Source: a bacterium | Lineage (GTDB): Bacteria; Patescibacteriota; UBA1384; JAGGWG01 | Length of the DNA: 50,437 bases | Direction: 5' to 3' | Assembly (NCBI GenBank): GCA_021157605.1 | Contig: JAGGWG010000011.1 | Location: 1-50,437, forward strand | In this document: positions 43,741-50,422 of the stretch, in pieces | How positions within the stretch are numbered: position 1 is the first letter of the stretch | How the letters are laid out: each line of letters begins with the position of its first letter | Position numbers and translations under genes: made by a program | Notes under the pieces: model-generated | Database searches by the model: none | Told to the model about the DNA's origin: nothing | The model's input: the letters and a program-made list of their open reading frames with translations, nothing else

Positions 43741-43749
43741 ATTATAGCA
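43741..43749 (-). promoter_or_regulatory. Extended -10 promoter of the DivIC-like gene (leaderless)
   Basis: TGC-TATAAT on the minus strand, 4 nt from the first and 7 nt from the second ATG; no SD. Confidence 0.6.
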
Positions 43750-43753
43750 CTAT

Positions 43754-44461
43754 CTACTCTTTCCTGGTCCTCTTATAAACTAACCAGCTCAATAAGGTAA
43801 TAATCATTAAAAGCAAAAGCCAACAGTACCAATATCTCACAAAAACACTCCCTTCTTTACACTGACTTTTACTTTCACCTTTTACTTCTTCTTTTTGGTT
43901 ATCACTTGGTTTTGTTTGGGTAGCTACTCCTTCTGCTCTACCTGAACTGGAGCCTAATGTCTCAGTACTGGCTAAAGAAACCGGAGGAGCAAAACTTTCT
44001 CCAATAAAACCAAAACGAAAGTTTACGGGTTGACTAACCTGCCCCTGTAGTTCATTGGGCAAATCCTTATTTATCTGGAGACAGATTTTAAAATCCTCTT
44101 TAGTCTGCGGTGCAACTGCAAAAAGAAATTCAGCTTCATCAGTGCTGGGACTAATCAATTGAGTCAGTTTTTTAAAAATCTCTTCATCTTTTTTAATTAC
44201 ACTCAAATCAACATAACGAAAGAAATTATCATCTTTAAAACCTTCTGTTGCCAAACCTAATTTTTGATTTTTGTTGGAAAAATTTTCTACTACTAAAGAC
44301 GCGCAACTTTTTTCGTGAGGATTAAGTACGGTTTTGGTAAAAAGGCGCTCACCCTCAAAATAAATACCTAAACTTTTTCCCTTGTAAACAAAAGCTTCAG
44401 TCTTTTGAGGTGCCAACAAAACCACTAAAAAACAGGCAAGTAAAAAAATAATTTTTTTCAT
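43754..44461 (-). CDS. Membrane-anchored surface protein, DUF916-like fold possible
   Basis: 235 aa: signal peptide (residues 1-23), a beta-rich domain in which SLGIYFEGERLFTKTVLNPHEKSCASLVVENFSNKNQKLGLATEG suggests an immunoglobulin-like strand order, a Ser/Thr/Lys linker, and a C-terminal helix (WYCWLLLLMIITLLSWLVY) with a positive tail. It is oriented outward. It closes the SipW/TasA-like operon, so it may anchor or shape the fibre proteins. Function not known. Confidence 0.6.
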   Translation of the reverse strand: MKKIIFLLACFLVVLLAPQKTEAFVYKGKSLGIYFEGERLFTKTVLNPHEKSCASLVVENFSNKNQKLGLATEGFKDDNFFRYVDLSVIKKDEEIFKKLTQLISPSTDEAEFLFAVAPQTKEDFKICLQINKDLPNELQGQVSQPVNFRFGFIGESFAPPVSLASTETLGSSSGRAEGVATQTKPSDNQKEEVKGESKSQCKEGSVFVRYWYCWLLLLMIITLLSWLVYKRTRKE

Positions 44462-45018
44462 TATAAATGATTACTTGTACCCAAACTAGGAGTCATTTTG
44501 ACAAAATCGTTGCTGTCCACACCAGTGTCTTTGCCATTCGGATAGCGACCAATAGTCTCTCCTTGATCAGGATTAGGAGCATTATCACTTAAATTGCCAT
44601 CATCCCAATCACCCCAAGCAACCTTATCTTTTACCTGATTATCACAGATAAAGCGCAGTTCATCACCGGAGTTATTCAAAATAGATATAGGCAAAGATAA
44701 AACCAGATAACCATTTACCGGAATTGTAAAAGAGGAGATTTGGATAAGATGATTAGCTCCATCAAGCAAAGAACAGTTGCTCAAGGAAACAGAAACAGTA
44801 GTAGGATTAAAAAGCTCTATCTGTTCTTTACTGTCAGCAAAAGCATAAGGATAAACTTCATTGATCTTCACAAAATCCTCTGGATGAACAAAGTAATCGC
44901 TAGCAGCAGAAAAACGATTGCTGGAAACAATCGAATCATTAAAAAAAGCAAAAACAACAGCAGAATTTAAACCAATTAATCCCAATAAAAATAATAAACG
45001 AGCAAAGTGCTTAAGCAT
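44461..45018 (-). CDS. SipW-type signal protein with lamin-tail domain
   Basis: 185 aa from the ATG at 45018. The leader is of the SipW/camelysin type: hydrophobic core, then AVVFAFFNDSIVSSNRFSAASDYF, parallel to AYFSDQVTSEGNTFAAGTL of the TasA-like protein. An LTD domain follows (KINEVYPYAFADSKEQIELFNPTTVSVSLSNCSLLDG) ending in GETIGRYPNGKD. Probably cleaved by the adjacent signal peptidase and displayed on the surface. One-base overlap with the next gene (44461). Confidence 0.75.
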   Translation of the reverse strand: MLKHFARLLFLLGLIGLNSAVVFAFFNDSIVSSNRFSAASDYFVHPEDFVKINEVYPYAFADSKEQIELFNPTTVSVSLSNCSLLDGANHLIQISSFTIPVNGYLVLSLPISILNNSGDELRFICDNQVKDKVAWGDWDDGNLSDNAPNPDQGETIGRYPNGKDTGVDSNDFVKMTPSLGTSNHL

Positions 45019-45580
45019 TTTTCTTTTTATTTTTTCTTTTTTGCCAACGGCGCCACTCTTCTTTAAGCTTAAAGCCTTCATCAATAATAATAATTAAACT
45101 GGGAACAACTATCAAAAGCATAATACCAATAAAACTTTGCGCAAAAGCAATAATATAGCCAACACAGGGAACAGAACCAATAACTTTACCCACTATCTTA
45201 TCAGCAGCAATCTTTAATGAGTCAGGGGCATTATTTGCATCTCCTTTAGTTTGGTAAAAAACCGTATCTCCCTCTTCTTGTATCTCTACCACTCTGTGAG
45301 TAATAGTGTTGTTTTTAAAACCAGTATAAAAAGTAATAATATCACCTTTTTGAATGGAAATATCTTCTTTAACCAATACCAAACTCCCTTTGGGTAAAGC
45401 AGGCTCCATAGAGCCGCTGCGCACGCTATAAAGCCTAAAACCTAATAAACCATATCTGGAACTCAAAACAACCAAAGCAAAAATAACGATAACAAGATAA
45501 AGAAGCAACCACCCCCACTTTTTGCTAAAGTAAGCTTTTGCTTTGTTTTTAATTTTTGGCCATCTTTTTTTACTAGACAT
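45011..45580 (-). CDS. sipW: SipW-type signal peptidase I (Ser-His, ER/archaeal type)
   Basis: 189 aa from the ATG at 45580. Catalytic S57 in VRSGSMEPALPKG and H95 in TITHRVVEI (His replaces the Lys of normal bacterial SPase I), GDANNAPD and VGKVIG boxes, with transmembrane helices at both ends. It cleaves the TasA-like and LTD preproteins encoded next to it. The frame opens further to a TTG at 45604, but that lies inside a hairpin, so the ATG is used. Confidence 0.9.
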   Translation of the reverse strand: MSSKKRWPKIKNKAKAYFSKKWGWLLLYLVIVIFALVVLSSRYGLLGFRLYSVRSGSMEPALPKGSLVLVKEDISIQKGDIITFYTGFKNNTITHRVVEIQEEGDTVFYQTKGDANNAPDSLKIAADKIVGKVIGSVPCVGYIIAFAQSFIGIMLLIVVPSLIIIIDEGFKLKEEWRRWQKRKNKKKNA

Positions 45581-45594
45581 AAAAGGGCTTACCA

Positions 45595-45619
45595 GGGCCG
45601 CCAAATAAATTGGCAGCCC
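45595..45619 (-). promoter_or_regulatory. Intercistronic hairpin between TasA-like and sipW genes
   Basis: Ten-pair stem GGGCTGCCAA/TTGGCGGCCC (one G-U) with a short AU loop and no following U run. It fits between the TasA-like stop (45632) and the sipW ATG (45580). Likely a 3' stabiliser or processing site that lets the structural protein be made in excess over its protease. Confidence 0.6.
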
Positions 45620-45631
45620 CCAAAACCCTTT

Positions 45632-46249
45632 TTACTGATTAGCGGTTTGAGCCAGCTCAAAGGTAAGGTCCAATGTGAAAGAGTCTCCTTGAGCTAAATT
45701 ATCACTGCCTGTAGTCCACCAATCAAAAATAGCAGTAATAGTAGTGCTGGAACCAGCAGCAATAGGTTCATTTAAATCGCTAAAGCTTGAAGGCAGATCC
45801 TTGACTTTACCATTGTAAAACTTAGTATCGCCAGCACCAAACCAACCATCACCATCACGATCAATAAAGAGCGTGATATTCAAAACATCCTGAAGTTCAC
45901 CCTCACCTACACCGGGATTACCGCAAGTAGTATCACCAGCTAAAGTCTCTGCAGCATTACAAGCATTTTCTTGGCTGGTAACTGAAATGTTCTCAATGTC
46001 TAAATAACCATTAATAGTACCAACATTAGAAACTGTGTAACTGCCTTTAGGCTGTGAACCCGGACGCAGATTGGCAACATTGAACTTTGCTACATTTGAG
46101 TGTTGGCCATCAACATTTAAAACCAAAGTTCCAGCAGCAAATGTATTGCCCTCGCTGGTGACTTGATCTGAAAAGTAGGCACTAGTGGCCCCTACTGCCA
46201 AAACGCTGACAGCAGTGATAACAATTAAGCTTTTAATAATTCTTAACAT
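45632..46249 (-). CDS. TasA/camelysin-like SipW-dependent fibre protein
   Basis: 205 aa. Signal peptide ending ...VGATSAYFSDQVTSEGNTFAAGTLVLNV, the hallmark of SipW-dependent secreted proteins (TasA, CalY). The mature part is beta-rich and acidic with NLRPGSQPKGSYTVSNVGTINGYLDIENISV and an acidic DRDGDGWFGAGD loop that could bind calcium. Two cysteine pairs may form disulfides. Excellent SD (GAGGAGG). Probably the main surface filament or matrix protein of this operon. Confidence 0.85.
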   Translation of the reverse strand: MLRIIKSLIVITAVSVLAVGATSAYFSDQVTSEGNTFAAGTLVLNVDGQHSNVAKFNVANLRPGSQPKGSYTVSNVGTINGYLDIENISVTSQENACNAAETLAGDTTCGNPGVGEGELQDVLNITLFIDRDGDGWFGAGDTKFYNGKVKDLPSSFSDLNEPIAAGSSTTITAIFDWWTTGSDNLAQGDSFTLDLTFELAQTANQ

Positions 46250-46263
46250 CTTTCCTCCTCAAT

Positions 46264-46279
46264 CTAATAAATTTATTAG
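46264..46279. promoter_or_regulatory. 16-bp perfect palindrome upstream of the TasA-like gene
   Basis: CTAATAAATTTATTAG lies directly 5' of the SD of the TasA-like gene. It could be an operator or an RNA hairpin in the leader. On the plus strand it is followed by a T7 run, which would make a terminator for antisense reading. Confidence 0.5.
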
Positions 46280-46338
46280 TTTTTTTCACTCCCCTTAATC
46301 GCGTCGGCCCCAAAAGGGGGAATCATTATTTTTTTAAC

Positions 46339-48249
46339 TTAAATTTCATCCTCTTCACGGGTATACCACCAGTACATTCCTCCACCCACAACTAAAACTA
46401 TGCCTAATATTATGGCTACTAATAACGCCCAGTTAAAACCTTTTGCCTCTTCTTCTCCTCGCACTTGACCCTCTGGCTCTATAGATTGATCCTCTTCAGT
46501 TTTAGGCGGAACTTGAGTTTTAGCTTGGACTTCAGGGACAAGAACAGAGGGTGTATAACTTACTGCCGGCTGCTGATAACTAGTGCTGGAAACTCTTGGC
46601 TCAGGAATATAAATATCTACGCTATTGCTTGGCCGACTGCGATTACCTGCTTGATCAACAGCTACAACCCAATAGGTGTACTTAGTGCCTTGTGGCAGAT
46701 TTTCTTCCACAAACATCAAAGAATTGGTATAGGCAACTAATTTGTTGTCTCGATAAACTTCATAATAAATACCATCTTCAACTGCCTGCCAAGAAACAAC
46801 AATCTTTCCTTCTCGCAGCTCAAGGGAGACCAAAGGCGCTGAAGGCGCTTTGGTGTCCAAACGGTAAAGCTCGTCAAACACAATCCAATCCTTTAGCTCA
46901 CTGCTATTAGCCACACCATCTAAAGCAAAAGCCACCACTTTATAAATACCATCTTTAAGATACTTTGCTTCTTGCCAGTTATCTTCCTTTGCCTGCTGAA
47001 GTGAGACTTGAGATAAACTGGTAGCAGTTAAACCTTTGCCGTAAAAAAGCAAGGTATTAGGATCAAGGGAATCAAAACCATCATTTTTGCGGGGGATAAA
47101 ATAGAAATAGCCCTCGTCTAAACCTGTATTTAAAAAGCTGACAACTGCCACCACTGAATCACTATCTTTTGCCTCAAATTTACCCCAAATATGAGGTTTG
47201 TTTATATTATTAAACTTCTTTGAAGGAGAAGGATCTATTCTTACCTCAGAGAGAGCTGGCGGAGAAGTAATATCAATTGAAAACTCATAACTATCGCTCC
47301 ACTGATAATTTAGGCCACCATCATCTGAAACTCCTACACGCCAACAGTACAAACCTTCAGCCAAATCACTTTGGGGTTGATACTCAGTTTCCACAATCAG
47401 CTCTTTGTCTAAAAGAGGAGTAGAAAAGTCGCAAACAAAATCTTTTTTCTCTACTAATTGCCAACGGGAAACAAGCTGGTCTCCGTCAGGATCACTCACC
47501 TGCCACTTAAAAACAGGGCGAGAAGCCGGATAACCCTCCTCTTCTTCGGTATAAACGCCAAAACCTGTCTTATCTTCTGGCTGAATTAGCTCAATTGAAG
47601 GAAGGCGGTTGTAAGAAACAGAAAGAGTTAAAAGATCGTGGGTAGTTTTGGCTACCTCCTCTTCTAGGGTTTCTTCACTTTGGACTTGGAATTTTACTGC
47701 CAGTGGCTGTAAATCAATTAAAGAAGTGATCACTGAGGTTAAATCAATTTTTTGGACGATCTCTTCCCCTGTAGGAGAAGCACTAATATCAACTGGTGCT
47801 GGCATCTGCCAATCAGTATGCCAAGTGTCATTATAAGCCTTATCTAAAGAATAAGTGCTTTGGATTAAATTTTTAGTGTTGGCCGCATCTTTCCAAAAAA
47901 TATGAGTCAGCTTTACTTCTTGGATAGCTATATTTTTAGGCAAACTATTTAAAGAAAAAACCGCCAAAAGATAATCTTCTCCTTTTGAATCCCAACTTTC
48001 TTGGGTGGTATAGGTTTTTACTTCCCCAATTTCTTGTGAAGAACGATTATAAAGCGCCACAACCTCTTCATTATTTAGACTATAGCTTTTATTTCCGGTT
48101 AAATCTAAAACTGAGGTTGGACCAAAATCTTGAGACAAACTGCTTAATTTTATTCTCTCTTTAGCTTTAACAGTTTGAAAGGGGACTAAGAGAGAAAAAA
48201 GGAAAATACTGATAAAAATTTTTACTCCCAATCTAAAAGTTTTTCCCAT
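46339..48249 (-). CDS. Large exported surface protein with FN3 domain and C-terminal anchor
   Basis: 636 aa from the ATG at 48249: signal peptide, N-terminal beta-sandwich with a DNRLRE-like pattern (TYTTQESWDSKGEDYLLAVFSLNSLPKNIAIQEVKLTHIFW), an Ig-like domain (SIELIQPEDKTGFG...FKWQVSDPDGDQLVSRWQLVE), and an FN3 domain (APSAPLVSLELREGKIVVSWQAVEDGIYYEVYRDNKLVAYTNS...YTYWVVAVDQAGNRS). It ends with a Pro/Glu linker, a TM helix and WYTREEDEI. Likely a stalked adhesin or the anchor of the fibre system. It has its own promoter and a leader of about 175 nt. Confidence 0.75.
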   Translation of the reverse strand: MGKTFRLGVKIFISIFLFSLLVPFQTVKAKERIKLSSLSQDFGPTSVLDLTGNKSYSLNNEEVVALYNRSSQEIGEVKTYTTQESWDSKGEDYLLAVFSLNSLPKNIAIQEVKLTHIFWKDAANTKNLIQSTYSLDKAYNDTWHTDWQMPAPVDISASPTGEEIVQKIDLTSVITSLIDLQPLAVKFQVQSEETLEEEVAKTTHDLLTLSVSYNRLPSIELIQPEDKTGFGVYTEEEEGYPASRPVFKWQVSDPDGDQLVSRWQLVEKKDFVCDFSTPLLDKELIVETEYQPQSDLAEGLYCWRVGVSDDGGLNYQWSDSYEFSIDITSPPALSEVRIDPSPSKKFNNINKPHIWGKFEAKDSDSVVAVVSFLNTGLDEGYFYFIPRKNDGFDSLDPNTLLFYGKGLTATSLSQVSLQQAKEDNWQEAKYLKDGIYKVVAFALDGVANSSELKDWIVFDELYRLDTKAPSAPLVSLELREGKIVVSWQAVEDGIYYEVYRDNKLVAYTNSLMFVEENLPQGTKYTYWVVAVDQAGNRSRPSNSVDIYIPEPRVSSTSYQQPAVSYTPSVLVPEVQAKTQVPPKTEEDQSIEPEGQVRGEEEAKGFNWALLVAIILGIVLVVGGGMYWWYTREEDEI

Positions 48250-48430
48250 AAACCACCATTTAGTTTCCGCAAAAAAATAACAAAAAGACCTTTGCTCAAT
48301 GAGAGCGATATAAAGAGATAATAATCTCAAAATTTAGGAACCGCCTGACTAACCTGTTTTGCTAATTTGTTTATCTTCTGTCTCTCCCTAATCTCACAAA
48401 AGACTAAGAAGAGAAATAGTAAACACTAAA

Positions 48431-48460
48431 ATTTTAGCTTGCCGTGAAAAAAGGTGTCAA
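48431..48460 (-). promoter_or_regulatory. Sigma70-type promoter of the FN3 surface gene
   Basis: TTGACA (48455-48460), 18-bp spacer, TAAAAT (48431-48436) on the minus strand. The start codon is at 48249, leaving a leader of about 175 nt in which I see no known riboswitch. Confidence 0.65.
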
Positions 48461-48533
48461 GCATAACAATAATTTATCCGCGAACGCTAACATTTCAACC
48501 TGACCTTCTGAAAATCTAGTTAGAGAATAAAAC

Positions 48534-49205
48534 TTAAGAGCTAAAAGGAGAAAAGGAAAACAAGCGAGATCGAAGCCAAAAAAGAAAATTCTTAATGCCT
48601 TCTGCTAAAGTAGACCAAAATCCTTTATTTTCAGCTTGTTTCTCCGCGGGAGAAGTAGAAGTAATAGATTCATTAGATTTTGTCTCCTGCTCATTAATAC
48701 CAGCCACTTGAGATTCTACCTGAATTGCTTTTTTAGGAGCACCAAACATTTGTACGACAATAATGGTTTCATGGTTTTTGAAAAAACCTTTAGCTACACC
48801 AACACCAATTTCCTTAAAATTAGGATTTAAAATATTTTGACGATGAGTAGGAGAATCCATCCAAGCTTTTATCATTGGTTCAACTTCTAAAAAATCAATA
48901 GCCAAGTTCTCTCCTGCAGCTTTAAACTCATAACCAGCTTCATGCATCCAATCCCAAGGAGACTTTCCATTGTGATAGTGCTCCCAATAACCGTTAGCTA
49001 TCATATCATTAGCCTTATTCTGGGCTGCTAAGTTGAGCTTATAATTGGACCAAAGTATAGGAAGGCCGGCTTTTACCCTTTCCTGATTAGTATATTCTAC
49101 TATATTAGCTTTGGTTATAGGGGAAGCAAAAGCCACTCCTTGAGGTGCAAAAACTAAAGATAAAGTAAATACCCCTAGAAAAAGAAGTTTTACCCTTTTA
49201 AACAT
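48534..49205 (-). CDS. Exported CAP/SCP-domain protein (YkwD-like)
   Basis: 223 aa from the ATG at 49205, fixed by GGAGGGG just upstream. Signal peptide (residues 1-27), CAP domain: VEYTNQERVKAGLPIL, NGYWEHYHNG (metal-site type His), AAGENLA, and IKAWMDSPTHRQNILNPNFKEIGVGVA. A Ser/Glu linker and a C-terminal amphipathic/hydrophobic helix follow. CAP proteins are secreted; their activity in bacteria is uncertain. Strong promoter 5'. Confidence 0.9.
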   Translation of the reverse strand: MFKRVKLLFLGVFTLSLVFAPQGVAFASPITKANIVEYTNQERVKAGLPILWSNYKLNLAAQNKANDMIANGYWEHYHNGKSPWDWMHEAGYEFKAAGENLAIDFLEVEPMIKAWMDSPTHRQNILNPNFKEIGVGVAKGFFKNHETIIVVQMFGAPKKAIQVESQVAGINEQETKSNESITSTSPAEKQAENKGFWSTLAEGIKNFLFWLRSRLFSFSPFSS

Positions 49206-49241
49206 AACCCCTCCTTTTTGTTTTTTCATTGTACAAACACT

Positions 49242-49270
49242 ATTATAACAAAAATAAAAAAAGCAGTCAA
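49242..49270 (-). promoter_or_regulatory. Consensus promoter of the CAP gene
   Basis: TTGACT (49265-49270), 17-bp spacer, TATAAT (49242-49247) on the minus strand; the leader is about 30 nt and contains a strong SD. Confidence 0.8.
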
Positions 49271-49274
49271 TAGT

Positions 49275-49294
49275 TTTTAAGCGACCGCTTAAAA
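49275..49294. promoter_or_regulatory. 20-bp operator-like palindrome next to the CAP promoter
   Basis: Perfect arms TTTTAAGCG and CGCTTAAAA with a 2-nt centre, 5 bp upstream of the -35 box. Position suits an activator or repressor site; the alternative is a 3' end hairpin of the PPC gene, but its centre is too tight for an RNA loop and no U run follows. Confidence 0.6.
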
Positions 49295-49336
49295 TTCTAA
49301 TTCAATTAAATAAGCAAAAACGCGAGCGCTAAAAAA

Positions 49337-49771
49337 TTAACTATCAATCTCTAAACCTTCTAATTGGCTTTTGGGATTAAACTTTCGGTAAATTTTATTG
49401 TTTGAGTCTACTTTTAATAGAGCAAGCTCTAAAACATTGTGGACCTTGCCTGTTATTAGATGACCTCCAACTGTTTTCTTGTTCTTTTTGCCTAAAACTG
49501 TATGAATATGAGCTTTAAACTCTCCTTTATCATTAAAACAAAGATTGCCGGAAAAACTTACAATTTCAAAACAAGAACGGTATTTATTCTGTTTGTATTT
49601 TCCTTGACCAATAAAATAACCTAATTTTACTTTTCTCAACATCCCTACCCCTGAAAGAATAACAGCAAAATCCATTTTTTGACTGCGAAAGATCTTTTCT
49701 AAAGATTTAAAAAGATCTTCACCATCTTCTAACTTTGCTAGAATCAGTTTTCCATTTTTAAGTGTTTTCAT
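49337..49771 (-). CDS. PPC/DUF296-domain protein
   Basis: 144 aa. Whole length is one PPC domain: KLEDGEDLFKSLEKIFRSQ, DFAVILSGVGMLRKVKLGYF, FEIVSFSGNLC, AHIHTVLGKKNKKTVGGHLITGKVHNVLELAL. The plant homologues follow an AT-hook and bind DNA; bacterial stand-alone forms are of unknown role and have conserved histidines (HIH...GGH) that could bind metal. Single gene. Confidence 0.9.
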   Translation of the reverse strand: MKTLKNGKLILAKLEDGEDLFKSLEKIFRSQKMDFAVILSGVGMLRKVKLGYFIGQGKYKQNKYRSCFEIVSFSGNLCFNDKGEFKAHIHTVLGKKNKKTVGGHLITGKVHNVLELALLKVDSNNKIYRKFNPKSQLEGLEIDS

Positions 49772-49793
49772 AAAAACTATTATTTTTTAACTA

Positions 49794-49867
49794 TACCCCC
49801 GGCAGGACTCGAACCTGCAACCTTCTCCTTAGAAGGGAGCTGCTCTAGCCAATTGAGCTACGGGGGC
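49794..49867 (-). tRNA. tRNA-Arg (anticodon TCT)
   Basis: Acceptor GCCCCCG/CGGGGGT (G1-U72 wobble), discriminator A, no CCA. Loop CTTCTAA gives TCT, reading AGA/AGG. Pair 27-43 is G-A. Confidence 0.92.
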
Positions 49868-49883
49868 GAGCTATTAAAACTAA

Positions 49884-49956
49884 TGGGCGCGGGAGGATTC
49901 GAACCTCCGACCTACGGCTTATAAGGCCGTCGCTCTAACCCCTGAGCTACGCGCCC
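49884..49956 (-). tRNA. tRNA-Ile (anticodon TAT)
   Basis: Acceptor GGGCGCG/CGCGCCC, discriminator A, no CCA. Anticodon stem ACGGC/GCCGT, loop CTTATAA, so the anticodon is TAT, directly reading AUA. Most bacteria use a lysidine-modified CAT tRNA instead. Confidence 0.93.
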
Positions 49957-49969
49957 GATTTCTATCTTC

Positions 49970-50053
49970 TGCCCGGGGAGGGAGTCGAACCCTCAAGGGT
50001 TTAGGCCCACTGGATCCTAAGTCCAGCGCGTCTACCAATTCCGCCACCCGGGC
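49970..50053 (-). tRNA. tRNA-Leu (anticodon TAG)
   Basis: Class II tRNA: acceptor GCCCGGG/CCCGGGC, discriminator A, anticodon stem CTGGA/TCCAG with loop CTTAGGA, long variable arm, T arm GAGGG/CCCTC. No CCA. A 5' relic with palindromes lies 66 bp upstream. Confidence 0.95.
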
Positions 50054-50119
50054 CAATTAATACTATTTATAAACTACTTTACTTGCCACAAGAAACAACC
50101 AAGACGCCAAGTGAAACTT

Positions 50120-50199
50120 GCGCGTCTACCCCTGCCTGCCCTGACTGCCGTCAGGCAGGCGGCAGGCAACCCCGCTGCAGGCGCGGGCGCCACCCGGGC
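50120..50199 (-). pseudogene. 5' relic of tRNA-Leu with palindromes in the D-loop
   Basis: From 50199, GCCCGGGTGGCG matches tRNA-Leu, then about 57 bp of GC-rich palindromic sequence (50131-50187), then GGTAGACGCGC, which continues the tRNA up to the anticodon stem, where the match stops. The insert contains the same 21-bp core (50140-50160) as the tRNA-Ser relic (1611-1631), in inverse orientation relative to the window. Confidence 0.85.
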
Positions 50200-50217
50200 T
50201 TTTAAAGCCCTCTTTTT
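50196..50217 (+). terminator. Terminator-like hairpin on the plus strand
   Basis: GGGCT-TTTAA-AGCCC followed by TCTTTTT. No plus-strand gene precedes it, so it may stop antisense transcription or belong to the palindrome cluster of the tRNA-Leu relic. Confidence 0.35.
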
Positions 50218-50227
50218 ATGCTTACTA

Positions 50228-50315
50228 CGGAGGGGGTGGGAGTCGAACCCACGGTTCGCGGAAAGCGAACACCTGTTTTCAAGACAGGCCCGTTCAACCG
50301 CTCCGGCACCCCTCC
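50228..50315 (-). tRNA. tRNA-Ser (anticodon TGA)
   Basis: Class II: acceptor GGAGGGG/CCCCTCC, discriminator G, anticodon stem CCTGT/ACAGG with loop CTTGAAA, long variable arm. No CCA. Confidence 0.95.
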
Positions 50316-50336
50316 CTAAAACCAATAATAACCATA

Positions 50337-50422
50337 CGGAGGGGGCGGGACTCGAACCCACAAGCCCGCAAAGCGGGCTACGCCTTAGCAGGGCGTTGCC
50401 TTACCATTCGGCACACCCCTCC
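50337..50422 (-). tRNA. tRNA-Ser (anticodon GCT)
   Basis: Class II: acceptor GGAGGGG/CCCCTCC, discriminator G, anticodon stem ACGCC/GGCGT with loop CTGCTAA, long GC-rich variable arm. No CCA. Its 5' 18 nt and the 15-bp 5' flank repeat those of tRNA-Ser(CGA) at 1471-1503 with one mismatch. Confidence 0.95.

Noticed and set aside
48250-48430. Riboswitch in the long leader of the FN3 gene
   Set aside because: No match to riboswitch cores that I know and no obvious competing terminator; only the leader length is unusual.
50074-50361. 95-aa minus-strand reading frame
   Set aside because: It is a translation of tRNA-Ser(TGA), the tRNA-Leu relic and palindromes; no protein-like pattern.
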